This document shows, piece by piece, positions 23,130 to 34,399 of a DNA stretch of 64,000 bases (the stretch's first letter is position 1; each line of letters begins with the position of its first letter). Position numbers and translations under genes: made by a program. The notes below the pieces were generated by a model. It was not told the origin of the DNA. It worked only from the letters and a program-made list of their open reading frames with translations, and did no database searches. The stretch comes from Gloeophyllum trabeum ATCC 11539 (taxonomy: Eukaryota > Basidiomycota > Agaricomycetes > Gloeophyllales > Gloeophyllaceae), in the NCBI RefSeq assembly GCF_000344685.1, contig NW_006920411.1, forward strand, positions 1,699,722 through 1,763,721, written 5' to 3'.

Positions 23130-23688
23130 CTGTGAGTCTACTCTTACAGATATGGTGTACCGTGCATTTGCCAGTCTTTCGATGTAATGCGCTGGTTAAC
23201 CTTCAGGGTGCATGAAGAACCGTACAGTGTTTGTGATCATGACCAAAACTTTAGACCCGATTGGCCGTGATAGGGCGTCCTCACTGCTATGTCCGGTCGC
23301 TAAGAGACAGACGATTCGTCCATCTATTTCTAGACATGGTGCCCACGAGGTATGTCTTCGACTGTATCATGAGAAGTCTGCATAAAACAGCAAGGGGGAG
23401 AAGCGATTCTACGACGCCACGGCCTCCCATTCAACGGAGCATCCTGGCGCTTCCTCGAGTCCCACACTCCCCAGCGCAAGCTGGGGGTGCGTAAATGCAC
23501 TTTTAAAGCAATTCCGGACCGAGTGGTTCTGAACCACCCGCTATAGCGTACCAATTGTCAGTTGCCGGGGAGCCAATGCTTGTCAAAAAAAAGGAAGAAA
23601 AAAGAAAGAAGCGATTCTACGCACCCTGGACAGCTTGACAGGATACGGGCGCCCTCACAGTGATCTAGGACCACGCATAGTCGCCCTT
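23130..23688. other. intergenic with a SINE-like insertion
   Basis: 559 bases between COQ2 and the GH43 relic. The only structure is the candidate retroposon at 23414-23607 with its flanking direct repeats. Confidence 0.6.
23414..23607 (+). mobile_element. SINE-like retroposon candidate with 14 bp target duplication
   Basis: The sequence GAAGCGATTCTACG occurs at 23400-23413 and again at 23608-23621. Between the copies lie 194 bases that end in an A-rich tail (CAAAAAAAAGGAAGAAAAAA, then GAAA) directly against the right-hand repeat. A 14 bp direct repeat plus a 3' A-rich tail is the hallmark of LINE-mediated retroposition. No ORF fits inside. Clear tRNA-type A and B boxes are not evident, so its source RNA is unknown. 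Confidence 0.55.
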
Positions 23689-24707
23689 ATGCATATTCTC
23701 TCTCTCTCTCCTGTTACCAGCCTTTGCGGCGGTAATGTGCGGCTTTGCGTACACCAATCCAATCGTTATCCACTCCCGATCCATGGATGCTCCAGTGGAA
23801 CGGCAACTACCACCTTACCTTCACCAGTGGAGGTGACGTCCAGATTTATCACTGCGCCAGCCTCACCGATTGCCATTCACCTGCGCTTAAATCCGTCTTC
23901 ACTCCCAGTGACCATACTTACAAGACCTGTGGGCACCCGAGGTGCACGCCGTCAACAACAACTGGTACATCTTCTTCGCCGCGCAGGACTCCAAGGATAA
24001 TTCGGACAATCAGAATCTTCACATGTACGTCCTGAGGGGCCCGCGGCCCCAGACAGCGACTATTACTCCTTCGCAGCCAAAGTCAGCGGGATAAGTGCAT
24101 GGGCAATTGGTGGGACGGTGTTCACCTTGAACAACCAGCTCTACATGGTCTACTCGGGTTGGCCAGAAGGTGACACGAGCACTCTGAACCAGCACCTGTT
24201 CATTACGCAGTTGAGCAATGACGCCAGCGGCAATCCAACCGTCGGTGACCACTATGTAGATGGTAACGCCCAGTATGATTGGGAAACCTTCGCAGACTTG
24301 GGAGGAGCTAGGCACGCTATCAATGAAGGACCGGCATGGCTCCAGAGGAACAACTTCCAAGGCATCCTCTTCTCGGGTTGCGCTAGTTGGGCTTCTTGCC
24401 ACTCGATCGGCGTGCTGCAGTTTACGGGGTCGGACCCCATGGCGACGAGTTCATGGACGAAATGGGCAGATCGGTTTTGGCAGAGCAATCCCAATGGCCC
24501 GTGCGTTGTTCAATGACGACGAGCCCGGAGGGCACGCAGGATTGGATGGTCCATGCCACGAGCACATATTACACGGGAAACGAAGCGGGGACACCGGGGT
24601 GGAATGGGCGGTTGGCGAGGACGCAAGTCATCGATTATGATGGCAATGGTAACCCCATAGGAGGATGGCCCATTGCAGATGGTATTACCCAAGGTGGTCC
24701 CAGCTGA
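23689..24707 (+). pseudogene. GH43-family arabinofuranosidase/xylosidase-like gene with several one- or two-base lesions
   Basis: Read across frames the sequence gives a nearly complete secreted GH43 protein of about 339 residues: LLLPAFAAVMCGFAYTNPIV (end of signal peptide), DPWMLQWNGNYHLTFTSGGD with the conserved catalytic-base Asp region, DLWAPEVHAVNNNWYIFFAA, INEGPAWLQRN with the likely acid Glu, and MVHATSTYYTG ... GRLARTQVIDYDGNGNPIGG. To join these, the frame must change in a CT-repeat near 23700, at CCC near 23777, at AAG/ACC near 23924, at GGGG near 24036 and at CCCG near 24508. No internal in-frame stop is present in the correct frame, so decay is recent, or the base calls in these runs are wrong. 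It would cleave arabinoxylan or arabinan side chains if intact. Confidence 0.72.
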
Positions 24708-25204
24708 GAGGGAGTCTTAGAGTAGAGCAACGATTAGTCACGCGGTTTTGAGTTTTGCTTGCGTCTTCCTATAGGTACGTTGTACACATCTGCGGGAGGG
24801 GGAAGTCCTGGCGAATCAAAGATGTCAATGTAGTCTGCAATTCGAAGAGGAGATGTTCTTGCAAGTCCATGTGATACCACTGTTGAGCTCGTCAATCTTG
24901 GAATGATAAATGCCATGAATGCCAAAGGATATTTGAGGTCGCCAAGACATCACATGCGAACTGAGGTCCAACTGGCGCTGTACGGACTCGGTCAGATTTT
25001 GATTGTGTTTCCTCGTGTCCCCGCCGTCATTCAGAGCTGATCTGGGTATTCAAATGTTGGTCGGAATACCGTGGCATTCAAGTACTTGAGTAGTAAATAT
25101 GATTGGGGGAGTATTATGATGGACATACTAGTATATTACTGTAATCGAATTATTGAGTAGCTGTCGTCGTGCAGTACGTGTCATTATGGCGACTCAAGTC
25201 GGTC
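24708..25204. other. intergenic between convergent genes
   Basis: 497 bases between the GH43 relic and the 3' end of the GT18-like gene. Nothing recognised beyond AT-rich 3' flanks. Confidence 0.5.
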
Positions 25205-26775
25205 TCAAGTGAAAACCACTCTCTTCGCACAATCTCTGTTATCCAGAGCCCGTACTTGAGGGCGTTCATAGTGTGAAAAGCTATTACTCTTCAGTGAACG
25301 CTCCAAACACGAGGAAGCAGGGTTCCTTACATCGCCATGCCCTGTCGCAAGTCTCTGCTCTAGAACCCCCTCGGCTCGGGATTTCCAGTCCGTATGGATG
25401 AGCTTCGCCAGCCTCATCTTTAACGATTCCATAGTCATCGCTGGCGGAATATATCTTATCTTCCGGTCAGACACAACGTTCATAGACGTGGAGACGGACT
25501 CACCTATCTATCGGATTACGATATGCCCGCTCGAGCGCAGCCATTAGGCCAGCTTTGTCTCCGCTCCGAACATGATATACGTATGGCTCTTCTTGCCAAA
25601 GTAGTCCATCATGCTGCGCGGCCCACTTACTGCGATCATCTGGATATTCTTCATCCCAGCGCGTGACAGGATTAATGAATGGAACACCCAAGCATAATGC
25701 ATCGTATGGGCTGGGACTGAGGTCCGGTTGGGCAACACCCACCAGAACCTTGCTGCGTGCTACCTCAGAGTAGAAGGTATGCTTATCCAGTATCCCCAAA
25801 TTCTTGATACCAGTGCCGGGTATGGTGTCACCCGGAGACTCAGCAACCCCAGCAACAGCTTTCGGGAAAGTAACACCGGGCCAGGCATATTTAGCGTCTG
25901 TGAAATAGGACAGTCGCTTCCCGAACACGTATGCTCTGTCCTCTCGCTGGGAAAACGGAACGACAGGCAGCTTCGTGCAGGTGCGTTCGACACTATAGCC
26001 AAGATAGAAGTTATCAGCGGAGTTCGTCGTCCAGTTTGCGAAATTCTCCGGGCTGAGAGTCCATGCCGCACCGAGAGGATGGCATTGGCCCGTCCAGAAA
26101 TGGAAAGAGAGAAGCTTCCAGACGGGTATTCCGAGGGGGTTATCTGCAGATCTTATGCAGGTAGGAGACCTAAAGCATTTGCGTGCCGCCTCGCATTCGA
26201 GGATAACGACCTTGACCAGGTCAGGGAATTGGCGGTACTGGACGGCAAGTTCTTCGTTATTCTTGGAATATAGAAACGTGTAGCCCATCTCTTGTAACCC
26301 TGCGATGATACTGGCTGCCCTGTGTTCACACAAGATTATAATCGCGTTGTACTGATATGAACCTTTGAGGTCCTACGCACCAGATATCCTCCCCGGACAC
26401 GCGCCCCTCAATCGATCCTGCAAAGTGTGGGCTGGCAAGCAGTACGACGCTTGTCTGGTTCTGATGACAGTTGCTAGTCGATGCGCATCTCAAGAGAGTA
26501 CGCATTGCAACGTTGTTCGCATCTTGGTAAATGTCTGCTCTCTCTGGTTCGCCGATAGGAAACAATTTGTCGAATAGAGACTCGTGAATAGTCTGTACTG
26601 GTAGAAGCCTCCCCGAGCTGTCCGGAGAAGGCAGAAATACGGCGGGGGGAGGGGAGCGCGTCTGAGGTCCGAGCAAGCTCGCACCGCCGAAGAACAAAAC
26701 GGCGGCAACAGAGACTATGAGCCATTTCGAGCCCCAACCCCGTATCGACCTCCGGTTCAATCTGGGTGCAGCCAA
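25205..26775 (-). CDS. GT18-like glycosyltransferase, type II membrane protein
   Basis: Three exons (26775-26381, 26319-25504, 25454-25205) give 486 residues. Residues 1-16 are basic and cytosolic, followed by one transmembrane anchor (WLIVSVAAVLFFGGASLLG), the layout of a Golgi glycosyltransferase. The luminal part has SIIAGLQEMGYTFLYS, HPLGAAWTLSPENF, NFYLGYSVE, VLVGVAQPDLSPSPYDALCL and GVPFINPV, which agree with the catalytic region of the MGAT5-type family GT18 (beta-1,6-N-acetylglucosaminyltransferase V) as I know it in fungi. The segment SPSPYDALCLGVPFINP is the likely nucleotide-sugar end. The true acceptor in fungi is not established. The C-terminal 80 residues are polar. Intron 1 uses GTGCGT and CACAG; a nearer AG would give an intron of under 30 bases and was rejected. 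Confidence 0.75.
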
Positions 26776-27709
26776 GTCAGCGTCAAAATCTGCACAGAGA
26801 AGAGGGAGCGTACCGAAGTTTCTCGGAACCGGAGGCAGGCAGCAGCATATATTCTGCGCCGGCCATAATGCTAGTGGGGCGACAGGAGGGGGTGTTGAGA
26901 AAACAGCGTCAGCGACAACTTATGTAGAGAATAGGACCTGTTCGCCCATCACACTTCCTCAGTGACATCCCCATTCACGTTCACGAACGTGATGAACTGA
27001 GCGAGTATCCAATCAGGACTGTGATAGCTGTGAAAGGCACTGAAAGCCAAGGTCGACCGCCGCACAAGATTAGCCCCATATCGCAATCCAAGATGTGGAA
27101 GACAGACTTTCCATTGAAACATCATGATCTCGGTCCAATGTCGGCCGCTGGCTTTTGGCACCGCGCGATCTCAGGCCTCACATCGTCTTGTCGCTCGTGA
27201 GCGATAAGTCCCGGCTGGGTGCACGTCCTGGAAGCGCCTCGTTACAGGATAGCAGTTAGTCGCGAGTTCCTTATTTGCGACAGCGGGCCTGCCAGTTGGC
27301 CTCATGAACTCGGTCGATTGATCAATTCGGGCCTGGCGACCATATACGAGACCCGAAACGGTCGACAACGCTCCAAATAACCAGTGCTTACTCGTCCGAC
27401 GTCCACATCGAGGCGTTAAATCATCATTCGTCATAAGGTAGGCTGGCGACAATACATATGCAAGTGAAGTACAGAGAAGTAGATGGATGGGTGTGGCAAC
27501 AGGTGTGAAGTGGATACAGTGGTAAATAAATAGATGAGGTGGTCGAGGAGGCTCGCTGAGGAGTGTGGGGAATTACTATTAATGCATGGTATGTTGAAGG
27601 AAAAGGTATTTTCTACGTGCAAGGGATTATACCGTGCCATACGAGACCCTGGTGAATGAGAAATGCGCTGGTGGACTTGATCTTCCTGGAATTGATCGGG
27701 ACGAGGTTT
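26776..27709. other. intergenic, no gene recognised
   Basis: 934 bases between the GT18-like promoter and the YTP1 3' end. A 93-codon minus frame (27171-27452) has no recognisable features. Minus-strand and plus-strand frames are short and disagree in composition with the neighbouring genes. Confidence 0.5.
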
Positions 27710-29977
27710 TCATGCGGAAGCGTGGAACTTCACAGTTGGGTGCGCTCTGGTTTTCAGCCATCCCTTGAACGCAACAATCGCCAGCGTCCAGCAGAAGCAG
27801 AAGCAAGTGATGGCGACAGCGACGTTGAGGAACATCATCATGTCTATAGGCCATGTGCGTCAGATCTCCTGTCACGCAGCTGGCCTTGATTGTGACTCAC
27901 CATCCCGACCACGGCGCATAGCTGCGAGGGTGACCTCTTCCGTGCTGAACATAAACACCAGGCCTCCGCAGGCAAGGAAGAAGCTCGCCAAAGCCTCAGT
28001 GGGAGGCCTAGACGGCAGAATTGACCGAGGAGGCGACAACCACAGGAAGAAGTAGGTTAAAAAGCGGAGAGCAGAGAAGCCAGCAAGCAGCCATCCCCAA
28101 AGCGCATGGATCTCCACCTGTGGGGTAAGCAAGCAGTGGGTCAGCATATAATGTCTCTGTGAAAGCGCACGAGCTTGCTTACCTGGAACAAGTAGGTCTG
28201 GAAGTGAGCGCTCATGGCCAGCCCAGTGACACCAATGACGAGGGCAGGGAAGGGATTGAAGCTAGCCGTGTAGCTCGGCGGCTCCGTAATCGATTCCTGG
28301 GCCTCGTGCTTGCCGCCGAGCCGCCCTGAGCTCGTCGAAGCACCGCTGTGCAGCGCTGCAGTTGAAGCAGCCGCCAGCCATCCTCTAATCCTCCGTGATT
28401 CCAAGCCCATACCAACGAGACCGGCGTACCAGAACATAACAGCGATACCGATGTGCTGGACTTGCTTGGTGGAGTACGGGTCACCCGGCTTAGCACCGAA
28501 GCGCTCCATCCACGTGTTCGAGATGCCGTAGAGGAAGATGACCAGTGATTCCACGAATTCGGCAGTAGGGTATTTGCCTTCGTTGCGCGGCGCACGGTTC
28601 CAGGCCCAACCAAGCTCAGAGAACGACCCAAGGTAACGAGCAAAGGTGACGAGACCGTAGCACCAGAAGATACCGCCCTCTGAATTCAAGCAACCTGATC
28701 AGAAGAGTTGTTGCAGAGACGAAGTTGGATACGCACTGATGAGATGAGCCAGGCAGTTGTTCACAAAGCTCTCCCTGCATCCACCGGTGTAGACGACAAT
28801 TCCACTCAATACTTGCATGAAGCCACCGAAAACCAGAACGCGCTCCAACACTGCGAAGGTTGCGCGGGCAAGGAAGCTCATCCACGACTCCTTAGCCTTT
28901 TCAGTGAGTTCATGAAGTGTTTCATCCGAGTGCCTGGAGCCGGCTGGGGTATGGAAGCCGAAGACGGTTTGCTCAGAGCTCGCTGACGGTGAGTATTGGT
29001 GACGGGAATGGTGCTCGATCTCTTGTCCTTCATCCGACTGGTGGTCGTCGACCTCCTTCTGCATGTCATGCATATCATACTCGTCCGCTTCGGCGACGAG
29101 AGCGTCGTATTCCGATCCCAATGCCGGAGAGGAAGGCTCCTGGCCCAGGACGACGGAAGTCCAAAGTTTCTTGAAGGTGAACTTGTCCGAACCGGAACGG
29201 ATGGAACGAATGTAGTTGACCGCCCGTACACCGACATGGAAAATGTCGACGCCGGTAATGCAAAGAGCCAAGAACAGGAAGAAGTATCCCTGGATGGAAT
29301 GTTTCTGACCTTCGTACCTGCGGAGGCGATAGGGTTAGGGTCCGTCGATTGCCACAAACACAGATAGAGAAATCCGTTCCGCGCAAATGACGTTGCGTCA
29401 TTCGGATATGGCTCAGATCGCGGGATGATCACTTACAAGTCCGGTGTTAACTTCTTATACAGAGCGTTCGACGCAACACCCAGTATGCATAATACCCAGA
29501 ACAGTATTACGGTGAAGCCGTGCCATGCGTGCTTAACAGATCTTAACGCGATACCTGGTTGCCATCGTCAACACGGTTATCTTTCAACATGCTTATGACC
29601 TCACCCGCTGGAAGAGCCCCGAAGAAGGCGAGTGACATGAATAAAATGTGCAGCCCCATCAACCCGGGGTAATGCGGCTCGTCCGACTCCGTGTCATCGA
29701 AATCTGTGGACCAATACGAGGGGGGCGTCGGCGGGTGGTACATAAGAAATTCCGTTTCGTTAATTTCGGTTTTCGGGGCAGCATGGGGGTCGTGACCATG
29801 ACCATGACCGTCTCTCTTGACGAGCGAGTGGTTATCGACAATAAGCACGTCCGAGGCGTCGGGTGCGTCCGAATAAGGCGAAACTGTCACAGGTGGAGCG
29901 GCATTGGCCGAGGAGGCTGTGAAAGCCACGCTCAAAGCAGGCACCAAGATGCAGAGGCTATACCAGTGTCCACGCAT
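27710..29977 (-). CDS. YTP1-like multispanning membrane protein
   Basis: Six exons (29977-29605, 29554-29437, 29317-28737, 28679-28183, 28117-27901, 27843-27710) give 639 residues. A signal peptide (VPALSVAFTASSANAAP) is followed by a His/Gly stretch (DGHGHGHDPHA) that could bind metal, then helices LMGLHILFMSLAFFGAL / GFTVILFWVLCILGVASN (the DUF2427-like half) and a C-terminal Ytp1 domain with GYFFLFLALCITGVDIFHVG, VLERVLVFGGFMQVLSGIVV and GGIFWCYGLVTFARYLG ... AWNRAP. About ten membrane segments in all. YTP1 of yeast resembles mitochondrial electron transporters by sequence only; function is unknown. A seeming frameshift near 29554 is explained by a 50-base intron (29604-29555). A TATA box lies 56-64 bases upstream. 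Confidence 0.85.
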
Positions 29978-31665
29978 GGCGGCGGGGGTCGAAGAGAGGG
30001 TAGACGCGGATGTCTGAGACGGTGGGCGAGCGTTTTATATACTTCCTGTTTTATCGACGCGCGCCGTCTGGACTCGGCCGGCAAGAGTCGGAGATCGCAC
30101 TGGGCGTGGGCTGACAAAACACAACGAGTCAGACAAACCGAAAATCAGTCTAACGTAAACAATTCGACCACGTTCCGCTGCCTTCTCTTCAGCCGCCCGA
30201 AGCGGAGACACAGACTCACCTTACGGTTGCGGCGCAGCGTGCGCCTCTTGATATGTGATGGAAGGTGATGGAGGGATGAAACATAGGAGGGCCTCCAATG
30301 TTTATATACGGGCTGCAGAGCGTGGCCAGCAATCCTGATCGGGACCACGGCTGACAACATCCATGAGTCATTGTCCGACTCGTCCCAGTGTTTGTTTTGC
30401 TATTTTCTCCGACAGTTCGTGGACGTCGTTCGGAGGGTCAACGTTGTGCTTGTTCGGCCAGGTTCTGCGAGATTCCTATCGGGCAAGTCGCACCGGACTG
30501 GTCTCCGAGATCAACAAAAATGACGCGTGAAATGCCGAACCGCCGTGTATCGATCGCGGAATCTGCATCTTTACCTTTTGATCGCGTCCTCCATGTCATT
30601 CATGACGCGCACTCCCCGGCCCTGCCCGGCGACCTGTTGGTCCTTGTTGGCCGGACCAGTGCCACAGCACTCTCTCATCGTCGCCACAGCTCACGCCTGT
30701 ATCTGAGATATATTGCTTGGGAACTGGCTCACCGCCATTGCGATGTGCTGAGGGCCTCTCCCACCCATCCTACCAGAACGTTCTGATGTTTTCTCAGCGC
30801 ATTTTCGGATCCCATCAATCGTTCATCCCGGGACGTCGCGCATCACCCTTTCTGCCTACACACACGGCAGCAGGCCGGCCGGGACCCATAGAGGCCCTAT
30901 ACTGAGCCGCCAAACATCCTTCTCACTGCCAGAGACCCTTGCAAAATAGTCTCGTGCTGCCTGGCCAGCGCCCTGCGCTCTCATTGACATAAGCCCGCGG
31001 ACGTAAACGGTCGCAATTCCTCCGCACAGGTCGTTTTACGGGTCGCGTCTTGCCTAATAGATAACATATTCAGTATGGGAGCTCCTCGGTAGCAACGCAA
31101 CTGCTTATAGCGTCCCAGGTCAGCTCTATCCGAGAGCTGGATTTCTTAGGATTCATACAGGTTGTGTCGGGAACATGATGATCACGTTCGTCTCTGATAA
31201 TACTGCGTCTACAGGAGCCAAATAGTGCATTGCCTCAAGCCGTGCTGTCCGTATCTGCTGATGCTGTCAAACAGGAAATCGAGCCTCTATCTACGTCTGC
31301 GCCGGAACATACAGCTCACGCCACGATGCACCACAATGCTGCCGGTTATTAAAAATACATCCTCACACTCTTCGCTATTCAATGTGGCGATAGTTCGTAC
31401 CTAGCTTCCATCCATTGCGAGGCGCGACAACTTTCTTCAATGAAGGCGAGCTATTCTTGTAGTGTCCCACACCCTCGCCTCGGAGCCACATCCATCTCCA
31501 TGCAAGCGCTGGCATTATCGCATCATCCTGATCACCTGTGTAAGCAGTCGGTCTACATTTCCCCGCCGAGGCATCATACGAGCAACTTTGCATTGCATCT
31601 CCCTACCTCACGAAGGCGAGGAAACACTGCAAAGGTGCTTGTGTTATCCACTCGTAAAATTTTTA
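29978..31665. other. intergenic upstream of YTP1-like gene
   Basis: About 1.7 kb without a supportable gene. It contains the YTP1 promoter and a second TATA-like TATATA near 30302. A 132-codon plus frame at 30388-30786 shows no family feature and is treated as chance. Confidence 0.5.
30033..30041 (-). promoter_or_regulatory. TATA box of the YTP1-like gene
   Basis: TATATAAAA on the minus strand, 56 bases before the start codon at 29977. Confidence 0.6.
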
Positions 31666-31774
31666 TGGGGAGACGCAACGCCTGCCAACGGCGCGAGTCG
31701 CTTAGTAAGCAGATTGTGGCTGAAGACTGGCACAAGTGCGCCTTGACCCAACTCGCCGTGTAATGACATCGGAG

Positions 31775-32224
31775 AGTGATTAGAATCTCTTGTAGGATGA
31801 TATAATGGGTCTTTGGGATACAGAGGATGTGTAATGGCATTTTTTCCCCTTATACGTAAGGATGTACATCATAGCTTTCCTATTCCCTCAATTCCCATGC
31901 TCAACCACCCATTGATTGTGCTTGCAATGCTCAACAGATTACCTTGTGAGATCCCATATACATCATGAAAGGTGTATAATTATTTTATTCAGCTGACTTG
32001 AGGCAGACTTAACCAATTAGCATGTATGACTCGGGATGGTACACTTCTTGTTATGGCTGTAGGCAGAGATATTATGCTTCAGTACACCCAAATATCTGCA
32101 AGGGAAGGGAACCATATCAAGAATGCTATATATGAAGTCTGAGAGAAGCTGTGCAGTCTTTAGTGCATTGGAGAGCGGAAAGGCGACCTCCAGTGTGACA
32201 CCAGAACGCGGTTGTCACACACGT
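31775..32224 (+). repeat. 450 bp exact direct repeat, left copy (gap flank)
   Basis: Starts AGTGATTAGAATCTC and ends at GTCACACACGT where the run of N begins. The same 450 bases start again at 32920, immediately after the N. Copy 2 of the R1 element has this segment only once. Confidence 0.9.
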
Positions 32225-32919
32225 NNNNNNNNNNNNNNNNNNNNNNNNNNNNNNNNNNNNNNNNNNNNNNNNNNNNNNNNNNNNNNNNNNNNNNNNNNNN
32301 NNNNNNNNNNNNNNNNNNNNNNNNNNNNNNNNNNNNNNNNNNNNNNNNNNNNNNNNNNNNNNNNNNNNNNNNNNNNNNNNNNNNNNNNNNNNNNNNNNNN
32401 NNNNNNNNNNNNNNNNNNNNNNNNNNNNNNNNNNNNNNNNNNNNNNNNNNNNNNNNNNNNNNNNNNNNNNNNNNNNNNNNNNNNNNNNNNNNNNNNNNNN
32501 NNNNNNNNNNNNNNNNNNNNNNNNNNNNNNNNNNNNNNNNNNNNNNNNNNNNNNNNNNNNNNNNNNNNNNNNNNNNNNNNNNNNNNNNNNNNNNNNNNNN
32601 NNNNNNNNNNNNNNNNNNNNNNNNNNNNNNNNNNNNNNNNNNNNNNNNNNNNNNNNNNNNNNNNNNNNNNNNNNNNNNNNNNNNNNNNNNNNNNNNNNNN
32701 NNNNNNNNNNNNNNNNNNNNNNNNNNNNNNNNNNNNNNNNNNNNNNNNNNNNNNNNNNNNNNNNNNNNNNNNNNNNNNNNNNNNNNNNNNNNNNNNNNNN
32801 NNNNNNNNNNNNNNNNNNNNNNNNNNNNNNNNNNNNNNNNNNNNNNNNNNNNNNNNNNNNNNNNNNNNNNNNNNNNNNNNNNNNNNNNNNNNNNNNNNNN
32901 NNNNNNNNNNNNNNNNNNN
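32225..32919. other. assembly gap (695 N)
   Basis: Run of undetermined bases bounded on both sides by the same 450 bp sequence. This pattern suggests that two contig ends overlap and were not merged, so the true gap content may be zero or even negative. Confidence 0.97.
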
Positions 32920-33369
32920 AGTGATTAGAATCTCTTGTAGGATGATATAATGGGTCTTTGGGATACAGAGGATGTGTAATGGCATTTTTTCCCCTTATAC
33001 GTAAGGATGTACATCATAGCTTTCCTATTCCCTCAATTCCCATGCTCAACCACCCATTGATTGTGCTTGCAATGCTCAACAGATTACCTTGTGAGATCCC
33101 ATATACATCATGAAAGGTGTATAATTATTTTATTCAGCTGACTTGAGGCAGACTTAACCAATTAGCATGTATGACTCGGGATGGTACACTTCTTGTTATG
33201 GCTGTAGGCAGAGATATTATGCTTCAGTACACCCAAATATCTGCAAGGGAAGGGAACCATATCAAGAATGCTATATATGAAGTCTGAGAGAAGCTGTGCA
33301 GTCTTTAGTGCATTGGAGAGCGGAAAGGCGACCTCCAGTGTGACACCAGAACGCGGTTGTCACACACGT
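32920..33369 (+). repeat. 450 bp exact direct repeat, right copy (gap flank)
   Basis: Second copy of 31775-32224, directly after the N run and continuing into the rest of the R1 element. Confidence 0.9.
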
Positions 33370-33393
33370 CACACAGCCAGACGCGCTGATTTC

Positions 33394-34011
33394 CAGAAAG
33401 TCGACCCCACTGGGAGGTCACACCGCCGAACGCGTTCGCGAACTGCAAATGCGAACGTGAGAACCACACCACGGTGCACGTGGGCGCGTGTCGATTCTGT
33501 GGCTCTGTCCACCGGCCACAGACGCGTACCCCTTCTGCTTATGATAAAATCTGCATAGCCTGATGGTTTTAACTTGTAAGTTTATTGTATCAGTCTGTGA
33601 GATTGAGATTGCTGGGTTATTTCAAAAAAAATGTGGTGAGTAATCGAAGCTGTCTGTCCAATTGGGGTCACACGAACCCATTGAAGCCCCTTCCGTGCCC
33701 TCCCCCTAACAGTTTCCATGGTCAATACTACTGGCATTGCATTGAAAATGTGATGGACAACTTGAAATTCATGGAAATTACTCTATTCACGTCATCAATA
33801 TCCCTGGTATGGTACAATAATATGTGCATAACAAACTGTATTTTATGGATTGAAAGCATAGCCGCCATTGCCTTTCTCGCTCAATAACAGTTGCGGTGTG
33901 GCGATTCCCCAGGCTCAGGTGGCATGGCATCCCCTCACGTGCCCAGACATTCGCCGAACACGTTCGCGAACGCGTTCGGCGGGCGAACCTCCCAGTCGCC
34001 TGGACGTTCTC
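33394..34011 (+). mobile_element. hAT-like non-autonomous element nested in R1
   Basis: 618 bases flanked by the 8 bp duplication CTGATTTC (33386-33393 and 34012-34019). The uninterrupted site, CGCTGATTTCAGGCG, is present in R1 copy 2 (complement near 44497-44512). Ends are imperfect inverted repeats (CAGAAAGTCGACC at left, GAGAACGTCCAGG read from the right), and both sub-ends carry ACTGGGAGGT followed by CCGCCGAACGCGTTCGCGAAC. The 8 bp duplication and end type point to the hAT superfamily. No transposase inside. The repeated GAACGCGTTCGCGAACG palindromes near both ends could be transposase sites. Confidence 0.75.
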
Positions 34012-34399
34012 CTGATTTCAGGCGTGTTGTGACTCAAATGCGCCACGCGCATGCAGCTTCCTAGAGTCATTTTTGGCTCTTGCAACATTAGTACCAAATG
34101 TTCTGAAGACATATCTGGATGTATCGGAAAACTCGGATTCTTCGAAAATGCATCGTATCTTCAAACACTAGTCAAACAGATCTCTTTTTCACCCTATATG
34201 GAGGGAAAGAGGCAAAGTACCGGAAATCCAACATTTCCGATACATTTGGATCATCCTTCTGAGCATTTCTCTCAGCTATATCTTAGCCTGATTCTCGCAG
34301 TGTGAAGTGATCTACGTGTTCTCATTTTCGTGACACTCGCTATTAGGGAACAAACAAAGCCAAATAACTCGCCGCGCGACCCAGGATTGCGTCTCCCCA

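Larger units (their letters stand above)
31666..34399 (+). mobile_element. non-autonomous TIR element R1, copy 1, with nested insertion and assembly gap
   Basis: Begins TGGGGAGACGCAACGCC and ends GGATTGCGTCTCCCCA, so the termini share the inverted repeat TGGGGAGACGCAA. The same element lies intact in reverse orientation at 44116-45077 (962 bp). Removing the gap with one of its two flanking 450 bp copies and the nested element with one target duplication leaves 109 + 474 + 380 = 963 bp, the same size. No ORF with a transposase motif is present, so it depends on a partner elsewhere. Superfamily is unclear because I see no target-site duplication at either copy; GTAAAAT occurs on both sides of this copy but not flush with the left end. 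Confidence 0.75.

Noticed and set aside
29545..29610. Apparent frameshift in the YTP1-like gene (reading frame lost after the hydrophobic GALPAGEV segment)
   Set aside because: A 50-base intron (29604-29555, GTGAGG...CCAG) restores the frame and joins GALPAG to IALRSVKHAW.
30388..30786. 132-codon ORF on the plus strand
   Set aside because: No family features, no introns consistent with coding, and composition like the surrounding intergenic sequence.
33394..34011. CRISPR-like array suggested by repeated GAACGCGTTCGCGAACG
   Set aside because: Only two clusters near the ends of a transposon, no regular spacing and no unique spacers; the organism is a eukaryote.
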